In this document: piece after piece, positions 30,700-35,219 of the stretch | Position numbering within the stretch: position 1 is the first letter of the stretch | Layout of the letters: each line of letters begins with the position of its first letter | IMG/VR virus record: IMGVR_UViG_3300048919_000540 | Coordinates: 1-35,219 of that record | DNA from: a virus | Reading direction: 5' to 3' (one strand) | Length of the DNA: 35,219 nt | Position numbers and translations under genes: made by a program | Notes under the pieces: generated by a model | Told to the model about the DNA's origin: nothing | Seen by the model: only the letters and a program-made list of their open reading frames with translations | Database searches by the model: none

Positions 30700-30730
30700 G
30701 CTGAATCGTTATGGATTCAGCCCATATATC
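30700..30730 (+). promoter_or_regulatory. Candidate operator and promoter upstream of BLUF gene
   Basis: GCTGAATC-N6-GATTCAGC (30700-30721) is a perfect inverted repeat, with a third half-site GAATTCAGC just upstream (30680-30688). A possible -35/-10 pair (CTGAAT at 30701, TATATC at 30725, 18-bp spacer) overlaps it. A repressor bound here would block the promoter. The sequence is unlike the early operators at 59-120. Confidence 0.4.
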
Positions 30731-30787
30731 TACACCGATTTGCGGCCTCGGCTGTTAGGGTTTTGCCTCTCAGCGAGGAGGTGCGCT

Positions 30788-31237
30788 ATGCCCATCAGGG
30801 CCATTGTGTATGCGAGCGAGGTCAGTCCGGCCATCGCGCAGGGGCGACTAGGGCAGTCTGACGGCAAGTTGGATGCGATCGTAGATGACGCATGCCGGTT
30901 CAATCGAGATGCCGGGGTGACGGGAGTTCTGCTCTTCGACGGAGAGCGGTTTCTTCAGTATCTCGAAGGGCCAGAGGATGGGCTGTCGGTAGCCTATTCC
31001 CGAGTCCTGAGCGCAAGCAGCCATTCCGCCTTGGTCGAGTTGCAGCGAGGGCGGGCGGGCTATCGGCGGCTTCCGTTCTGGCCGATGCGCTGGCTCCCTG
31101 TCGAGCCGTCGGAGCTGCGAAGCCTTGCTCATGCAGATTGGACCGGCTTCAAGCAGCGCAGCGATTCCGATGCCGCGAGCGCGACCGGGATGGACCTGCT
31201 GAGAGCGCTGGTCGAACCGTACGCAATCGCCGCTTGA
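30788..31237 (+). CDS. BLUF-domain blue-light photoreceptor
   Basis: 149 aa from the ATG at 30788 (GAGGAGG upstream); a longer in-frame start at 30695 lacks a ribosome-binding site. The BLUF flavin-binding domain fills residues 1-~105. The photocycle residues are all present: Y8 (IVYASEV), N39 (CRFNRDAG), Q57 (RFLQYLEGP), W98 and M100 (FWPMRW). The Q57-M100 interval equals that of AppA (Q63-M106), and a 7-residue insert lies between Y8 and N39. The short C-terminal tail (residues 105-149) has no output domain, so it is a short BLUF protein that must act through a partner. It is unusual cargo for a phage. Confidence 0.88.
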   Translation: MPIRAIVYASEVSPAIAQGRLGQSDGKLDAIVDDACRFNRDAGVTGVLLFDGERFLQYLEGPEDGLSVAYSRVLSASSHSALVELQRGRAGYRRLPFWPMRWLPVEPSELRSLAHADWTGFKQRSDSDAASATGMDLLRALVEPYAIAA

Positions 31238-31273
31238 GCGGCGATGCCAGCAGAAGGTCCGGGCGTCTGAGGG

Positions 31274-31516
31274 TCAAGCCCTCTTCTGCAAGAAGTCGGC
31301 GAATCTGGCCAGGCTGATAGCCTGCCGATTTGGGCACTTGGGGCAGCTGAGAATTGCGCCACCGGGGAGATCGAAGAGCCCTTCACTGGGCCGTCCGGTG
31401 AACCGGGACGAGCACTGCAGACAGCGGCACACGACTTGGGTTACCTGCAGCAGCCGACCACTGTCGTCTTCTTGCCCCAGAACGTCGCTGAGGAGGAACA
31501 ACCCTGTGTCGGCCAT
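31274..31516 (-). CDS. Zinc-ribbon protein B (paralogue of 30347-30613)
   Basis: 80 aa with AAGGA 9 nt before the ATG. It begins MADTGLF. C32-LQ-C35 and C58-PK-C61 form the zinc ribbon, with LPGGAILSCPKCPNRQAISL at the second pair. It is clearly related to protein A, with which it shares M-x-DTGLF, both CxxC pairs and RQA-x-S-x-AR. It converges on the BLUF gene, 36 nt from its stop. An extra Cys (C30) precedes the first pair. Confidence 0.7.
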   Translation of the reverse strand: MADTGLFLLSDVLGQEDDSGRLLQVTQVVCRCLQCSSRFTGRPSEGLFDLPGGAILSCPKCPNRQAISLARFADFLQKRA

Positions 31517-31717
31517 GCTCGTTTCCTTAGCGTCCTTTTGATGGTGCCGCAGTCTACAGCCTCCGTTGTGCTGGAGCTTTGCGCTATGCGCCGGCTCGCC
31601 CGAGTGTAGAGCCCTTGTTGATTACGGCACCCCTGATTGGGCTTCGACGGCATCCTTGCTCCGGCTGCACTGTCTTCGGTCTCTGGTCGGGCGGTTCTTA
31701 CTTGGTGGAAGCGTGAG

Positions 31718-31741
31718 CTGTCCCCGCTCGCGCGGGGACAG
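31718..31741. other. Perfect 10-bp hairpin downstream of the secreted-protein gene
   Basis: CTGTCCCCGC-TCGC-GCGGGGACAG, 26 nt downstream of the stop of the minus-strand secreted-protein gene. It lacks a T-run on either strand, so it may be a processing or protective hairpin rather than a classical terminator. The remaining bases of 31517-31766 show no gene that I can support. Confidence 0.55.
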
Positions 31742-31766
31742 TACAACTGGGTGCCAGGAGGGCCCA

Positions 31767-32321
31767 CTACTGACAGACGTACTCGGTCGAGCTTTGGAAG
31801 TACCTGTCGTAGTAGTCGTTGGGATTATCGCCAGAGCCGAAGTACACAAGCTCTGTACGGTAATAGTTGCCGACGCCATAGACTCCCGGCGAGCTACAGG
31901 TCGCCGGCATCGGGCCTGGGTAAGATTGACCGCTGAAGGTGTAGTGGTACTCCTCACAGGAATAGCCGCCGCCAACGGCTTCGGGATCTGGTCTACAGGA
32001 GCCGACAGTGCCCTTCATATTTTGAAAGCCGGTGTACGCGTCGGTCGGGCACGAGCCCAGCCCTTCCGGACCCCAGTCGCCGTACGTGTAGACGCCGCTG
32101 GGCCCGTCCACGCCGCCCTGACAGAAATTGGTATAGGCCACCGGATAAGGCTGGATGGTCTCCGAATCCACCCACAGCAGGCGGCCCGTTGGCACCCACT
32201 GACCAGCGAACGCGCTCTGGGCGAAGCCGACCGACAACAGGGCAAGTGACATGCCCAACATCAGGCGGCGAGTGGACGAGCGGGCAGTCCTGCAATCGTT
32301 ATGCGTTGAGTTCACTTCCAT
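31767..32321 (-). CDS. Secreted six-cysteine protein, unknown
   Basis: 184 aa from the ATG at 32321 (GGAG 4-7 nt upstream). Residues 20-39 (LMLGMSLALLSVGFAQSAFA) are a Sec signal peptide with an AFA cleavage site before GQW. The mature part is Tyr/Gly/Pro-rich with six cysteines (in FCQGG, SCPT, SCRP, SCEE, TCSS and the terminal VCQ), which could form three disulfides. It resembles a small exported protein rather than an enzyme; no family is recognised. As a minus-strand gene in the accessory region, it is a candidate lysogenic-conversion factor. Confidence 0.65.
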   Translation of the reverse strand: MEVNSTHNDCRTARSSTRRLMLGMSLALLSVGFAQSAFAGQWVPTGRLLWVDSETIQPYPVAYTNFCQGGVDGPSGVYTYGDWGPEGLGSCPTDAYTGFQNMKGTVGSCRPDPEAVGGGYSCEEYHYTFSGQSYPGPMPATCSSPGVYGVGNYYRTELVYFGSGDNPNDYYDRYFQSSTEYVCQ

Positions 32322-32334
32322 CTCTCCATGAGTA

Positions 32335-32353
32335 GGGTAGTGCTGCACTACCC
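32335..32353. promoter_or_regulatory. Perfect inverted repeat upstream of the secreted-protein gene
   Basis: GGGTAGTG-CTG-CACTACCC, an 8+8 palindrome 14 bp before the start of the minus-strand secreted-protein gene. It is either an operator or a 5'-UTR hairpin near the ribosome-binding site. The divergent gene at 32523 starts 170 bp away. Confidence 0.4.
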
Positions 32354-32522
32354 CTGCACGGTCGCAACGCCTGTGCATAGGTGCAATCAGAAAACCGCCC
32401 GGGCCGGTGTAGGTAAAGCCCCACGGTGGCCAGCGATGTGACACCTGTCGAAGTGTGAGCGCTTCAGGCTGGGGCCTTGCCGATTCGCAGGCTGTGCGAC
32501 GCCCAGCCGTATCCTTCCGCCC

Positions 32523-33029
32523 ATGCTCCCGATGCACGGTTACCAAGGCTTCCGCTCAGCACCACCACCCTCTGGCTGGGTCCAGCTGGGGGATGCCTGG
32601 GTGCTGTGGTGGGGCGGCCGGCAGATCGCCCAGATCTCGCCGGCGAAGGAGCGCGGGGTGCGAGTGCACCTCGATGCCCGGAAGATGTGGCAGACCAAGG
32701 ATGTATGGGCGGCGAGCGTCGACCAGGGCAAGCGGTACGCCGAGCGCTGGTGCGCGGCCAGGCTCTACCCTGAGATGCGGCTGCGAGCCGCTGTGGCTCG
32801 GATGGTGGACGGCTCCCCGGGGGAACCTCTACCGCCGCTGCCCGGCCTGCCGCCGACGCCCGAACAGCTGCAGCAGGCCCGGCGTCTGGCCGAGGCGGGG
32901 GCGAAGGAGCTGGAGCGGGTCAAGGAAGCGCTGGCGCCAATTCGTCCGCCGGCGGCAAAGAAGCCCAGGGCGAAGGACCCGATGAAGGCTTGGCTAAAGG
33001 CGGGGTATTCGCAGATTCGCGGCTACTAA
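32523..33029 (+). CDS. Conserved-looking protein, unknown
   Basis: 168 aa. Three frames are open here; this one is preferred for its composition, with a compact N-terminal domain (GYQGFRSAPPPSGWVQLGDA, WVLWWGGRQIAQISP, VRVHLDARKMWQTKD, GKRYAERWCAARLYP) and a basic, Pro/Ala-rich helical tail ending KAWLKAGYSQIRGY. The domain has the look of a small DNA- or phage-associated protein seen in Xanthomonadaceae genomes, but no function is known. The ribosome-binding site is weak. The flanking region is divergent from the secreted-protein gene. Confidence 0.6.
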   Translation: MLPMHGYQGFRSAPPPSGWVQLGDAWVLWWGGRQIAQISPAKERGVRVHLDARKMWQTKDVWAASVDQGKRYAERWCAARLYPEMRLRAAVARMVDGSPGEPLPPLPGLPPTPEQLQQARRLAEAGAKELERVKEALAPIRPPAAKKPRAKDPMKAWLKAGYSQIRGY

Positions 33030-33109
33030 CGCGATCAGATGTTGAGTTCGCCGCTTTCCGGTGTGTCGACGCCGAGTGGTAATCTCCGTCGATCGACGAT
33101 GGAGATGAA

Positions 33110-33721
33110 ATGGAAAGCACAATCGCGTCAGCCCTAATTGCTGCCGGGGCAGGTCTACTGACCGTTGGGATTACCGCAGCGGTAGCAGCCGCTGTGGCTA
33201 CAAAACAACTACGGCATGACCGGGAGGAGAGGGCCAAAGACCGTGCATTGGAATCCAAACGGGACAGACTGTTTACTGGCCTGGAGTTCGCGAATAACGC
33301 AATGCGGTCAATGCTACGTCTGGCGAATGCTGACGTGACTATTGAGGAGGCGGCTTCCGAATTCAACAAGGCCGTAGCAGGTTTGTCTGCCTCAGGCAGC
33401 GTAGCGAGCCTGGAGGTCGTAAGGCGCGGACGAGACCTCGTCGGTCAATGCGGTCGCATATTTTTCCTCGCGATGGCAAAGCGCCGGCGCATTGAGCTGC
33501 AGTCGCGGGAAGGTCCTCACGACTGGGTCGAATTTGCGGACTGGGCCATTACAACCCAAGTTGAGTTGCAGGTTCCATATGCCAGATTGCTGGCAGCTAT
33601 GCGCCGCGATTTGGGGATCGAAGGATCTTCCGACGATGAGGTCTTGAACGCTATCGCCGTGGATATGGCGGCGTTGAATGCGGCTGCGACCCAAGCAGCC
33701 GAGATCCTGCAAAAGCCTTAG
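33110..33721 (+). CDS. Membrane-anchored protein, unknown
   Basis: 203 aa with GGAGATG just before the ATG. Residues ~5-31 form one membrane helix (ALIAAGAGLLTVGITAAVAA and on), followed by a charged coiled coil (KQLRHDREERAKDRALESKR) and a helical cytoplasmic part. The type resembles small phage membrane proteins made by lysogens. GC content is visibly lower than in the structural genes, as in other cargo genes. It is the last gene before the attachment site. A role in exclusion or defence is possible but unproven. Confidence 0.6.
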   Translation: MESTIASALIAAGAGLLTVGITAAVAAAVATKQLRHDREERAKDRALESKRDRLFTGLEFANNAMRSMLRLANADVTIEEAASEFNKAVAGLSASGSVASLEVVRRGRDLVGQCGRIFFLAMAKRRRIELQSREGPHDWVEFADWAITTQVELQVPYARLLAAMRRDLGIEGSSDDEVLNAIAVDMAALNAAATQAAEILQKP

Positions 33722-33949
33722 TTCTCGCTCCGCAATCGTCAACGGAGGCCATGCTTCCCTTGGGAAACTAAGAGCCGTTCGGTTACTGATTGTGGAGCGA
33801 AATGTTGCCCTATCGTATTGATTTTGCGGGCCATATTCCAGCGCCTCCATCGCTACTGCTTCGGCTTGGCCTAGGTGCTTAGATCGTCCGATTTGGCACA
33901 GCTTTGGCGCAGATCGCCCCTCGTCCCTTGCCGCGTATACGCGGGTCGC
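33722..33949. other. Non-coding stretch before the attachment site
   Basis: I see no gene here. The only notable element is a perfect 14-bp palindrome, CCGCGTATACGCGG (33931-33944), immediately before the tRNA-derived segment. It could be an integrase or host-factor site. Confidence 0.4.
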
Positions 33950-33998
33950 CCCCCTCCTAAGGGGAAGGTCGCCCGTTCGAATCGGGCCGGGGTCACCA
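33950..33998 (+). other. Attachment core: 3' part of tRNA-Arg(CCT)
   Basis: The bases form the anticodon loop CTCCTAA (anticodon CCT) with most of its stem, the variable loop AGGTC, the T arm GCCCG-TTCGAAT-CGGGC, the acceptor 3' strand CGGGGTC, discriminator A and CCA at 33996-33998. The D arm and 5' acceptor strand are absent, and pairing of the anticodon stem fails at position 27-43. Phages that integrate in tRNA genes carry such a 3' segment as attP, restoring the tRNA on integration. The site corresponds to argW-type tRNA-Arg(CCT) loci. This is not an intact tRNA gene. Confidence 0.85.
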
Positions 33999-34103
33999 TA
34001 ATCAATGGCTTAGGCCATTCGGCGCATAGCCATTCGGCGCATAGCGTCTACTCCACTGTTTTCGGCATATCCATGCCGTTTGGTCACAGTAGTCACAGTC
34101 GGT
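33982..34103. repeat. Degenerate direct repeat, left copy (with att 3' end)
   Basis: The segment from the tRNA T-arm to the double GTCACAGT motif matches 34630-34735. Shared parts include TCGGGCCGGGGT, CCA(T/A)AATCAATG, ACTGTTT, GCATATCCA and TTTGGTC followed by a repeated half-site. This copy also contains a perfect 15-bp tandem repeat CCATTCGGCGCATAG (34015-34029, 34030-34044). These may be integrase arm-type sites. Confidence 0.65.
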
Positions 34104-34117
34104 CTGCGACTGCGAAT

Positions 34118-34585
34118 CTATCTGGCAGGAAGCCGAGCGCGCGGGGTGTCCTTCATGAGCGTGGCGCGAATGGCGGCGAGCCTTTCCGCCGGCGTTCGGG
34201 CGGAGCGCATCACGGCATCGATGCCAGGCTTCCAGCGGGTCAGCTTTTCGGTTTCGTGGTTCCAGTGGAGGATGTCCCGTATCGCGACGCCGTCCACAAC
34301 CCGCATCACCAGATGGTTGCCGGTTCCATTCGACGCGAGCGCCACAAGATCAAGTGAGCGAAGGTGCATTCCCCACGCACCGCGCAGGTTCTCATACGTG
34401 ACCGATCCGGCCGTCTTCCGCGGGTTGCCAGGGTCAAAGACCGGGAAAAATCGCCACCCACCCGGTAGCTCGGTGCCGTTGTGCGTGAGCCAGACGGCCC
34501 TGAGTTCAACTGGAAACACAACGCACAGCTCCCGCTCTGCCTCATCAATGAGCGCCGCAGTGGCAACGGTGGTACCTCCCGGCAT
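34118..34585 (-). CDS. SUKH (SMI1/KNR4) family immunity-like protein
   Basis: 155 aa from the ATG at 34585, chosen because AAAGGAG lies 7 nt upstream; an earlier ATG at 34630 lacks this. The pattern LIDEAERELCVVFPVELRAV, WLTHNGTELPGGWRFFPVFD is the signature of the SUKH fold, in which the HNG turn and the following aromatic F(Y/F)P strand are typical. Family members often neutralise polymorphic toxins. It is placed between the attachment core and the integrase and bounded by degenerate direct repeats. No toxin partner is visible in the window, so it may protect the lysogen from toxins of rivals. Confidence 0.8.
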   Translation of the reverse strand: MPGGTTVATAALIDEAERELCVVFPVELRAVWLTHNGTELPGGWRFFPVFDPGNPRKTAGSVTYENLRGAWGMHLRSLDLVALASNGTGNHLVMRVVDGVAIRDILHWNHETEKLTRWKPGIDAVMRSARTPAERLAAIRATLMKDTPRARLPAR

Positions 34586-34629
34586 CGTCGTCTCCTTTGT
34601 TCGGGACTGCCGATTGTACGAAACGAGCA

Positions 34630-34735
34630 TCGGGCCGGGGTTGCCAAAATCAATGAGTCAGGCAAGCGCAGTGGCGTGCAACTCCCACTGTTTCCCGCAT
34701 ATCCACAGGATTTGGTCCCAACGGTCCCAGCGGCG
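34630..34735. repeat. Degenerate direct repeat, right copy
   Basis: Begins TCGGGCCGGGGT, as the tRNA acceptor end does at 33982, then matches the left copy through AATCAATGAGTCAGG, CCCACTGTTT, GCATATCCA and TTTGGTCCCAACGGTCCCAG. It therefore looks like an older attachment-site copy. The SUKH gene lies between the two copies. Confidence 0.6.
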
Positions 34736-34739
34736 CCGG

Positions 34740-35219
34740 TCAGTACCGGAGCTTCGCCACGGCGCGATCATCGCCTTCAGGCGTCAAATGGGCGTAGTAC
34801 TTCTCGGTCGTGGCGTAATCAGCGTGCCCGGCCAGGATCTGCACCTTTCGCAACGGCACCCCGGCCATGACCATGTGGGCGCAGAAGGTGTGCCGTAGCC
34901 GGTGGAGGCTGCCGCCGATTCCCGCACGCTTGGCATCCGAGGCGAACCAGTCGGATACCGTGTCCTTGTGCACGGCGGCCAGCGGATCGGGTAGGTGGCG
35001 CAGCGCCCAGCGCGCATACCGATTCAGTGGCACCTCGCGCCACTTGCCCGACTTCGTGCGTCCCTGGTCATCTTCGTCCGGATCGCTCTCGACCCTGAGC
35101 CTGCGCCCGGCCACCGAGTCCTTGCCCAGTCCGACCAGCTCCCCGCGGTACAATCCCGTGTGGGCCATGAACAGCCACAGTGCTGCCCGGGCAGGGTTGG
35201 TACGATGGAGCTTGCGCAT
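34740..35219 (-). CDS. int: Tyrosine integrase, catalytic C-terminal part (partial)
   Basis: The gene enters from the right edge; 159 codons lie in the window and the N-terminal arm and core-binding domains are outside it. The catalytic set is complete: R25 in YRGEL, K56 in TKSGK, H106 and R109 in LHRLRH, H132 in AGHAD and Y142 in KYYAHL (numbering from the first codon in the window). The family cuts and rejoins DNA at att sites through a phosphotyrosine. It reads leftward toward the tRNA-derived core 740 bp away, as lambda-type integrases do relative to attP. Confidence 0.93.
   Translation of the reverse strand: MRKLHRTNPARAALWLFMAHTGLYRGELVGLGKDSVAGRRLRVESDPDEDDQGRTKSGKWREVPLNRYARWALRHLPDPLAAVHKDTVSDWFASDAKRAGIGGSLHRLRHTFCAHMVMAGVPLRKVQILAGHADYATTEKYYAHLTPEGDDRAVAKLRY

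Noticed and set aside
31566-32249. A 227-codon plus-strand ORF opposite the secreted-protein gene
   Set aside because: The minus strand has a signal peptide and paired cysteines; the plus-strand frame has no such pattern.
32455-32985. A 176-codon plus-strand ORF in an alternative frame near 32.5 kb
   Set aside because: It is Arg/Ser/Gly-rich and lacks domain-like patterning, while the frame at 32523 has a coherent protein composition.
33905-33998. An intact tRNA gene
   Set aside because: Only the part from the anticodon stem to CCA is present; the bases to the left do not form a D arm or pair with the acceptor strand.
34118-34585. A toxin-antitoxin pair at the SUKH gene
   Set aside because: No toxin-like gene is adjacent; the neighbour is the integrase.

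Overview
The window reads as most of the genome of a temperate siphovirus (HK97-type head, lambda-like long non-contractile tail). The high GC, codon use and gene repertoire suggest a host in the Xanthomonadaceae, most likely Stenotrophomonas. The host assignment is inference from recognised families, not from a database match.

Layout. 1-130: immunity region, with the start of a leftward CI-like repressor, three 15-bp operator-like palindromes and a rightward Cro/YdaS-like gene. 672-4945: tightly overlapped early operon holding a CII-like regulator, an O-like replication initiator with an iteron-type origin inside it, a gene in the helicase-loader position, a Ref-like nuclease, small unknown genes and a zinc-finger Q-like antiterminator. 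4946-5104: a strong intrinsic terminator in the tR' position. 5105-6411: lysis cassette (holin, SAR endolysin, small membrane protein, Rz with nested Rz1). 6408-7543: small genes including DUF1064-like and HNH nucleases. 7544-7701: cos-like inverted repeats. 7702-13050: small and large terminase, portal, protease, major capsid. 13079-16438: head-tail connectors, tail tube and a G/GT chaperone pair made by a -1 frameshift. 16442-19175: two large virion-like proteins, one with a SPRY-like domain, placed before the tape measure. 19238-19669: a lipoprotein moron with tandem terminators. 19682-28377: tape measure, central fibre and a tail fibre with an S74-like chaperone tail.

28378-34600 is an accessory region with genes on both strands: an SRAP (HMCES/YedK-like) protein with a large helical insert, a proteasome/HslV-like Ntn-hydrolase whose Ser1/Asp17/Lys33 match the family triad, a BLUF blue-light receptor with all photocycle residues, two paralogous zinc-ribbon proteins on either side of the BLUF gene, a secreted six-cysteine protein, a membrane protein and a SUKH (SMI1/KNR4) protein.

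The 3' part of tRNA-Arg(CCT) at 33950-33998, followed by a leftward tyrosine integrase cut by the window end, marks the attachment site. Tail genes, att and integrase are contiguous, and lysis and terminase genes are also contiguous. The sequence is therefore either a circularised or permuted phage genome or a junction between tandem elements, not the simple end of one prophage. The most novel material is the Ntn-hydrolase, the zinc-ribbon/BLUF cluster and the repeat-bounded SUKH cassette.
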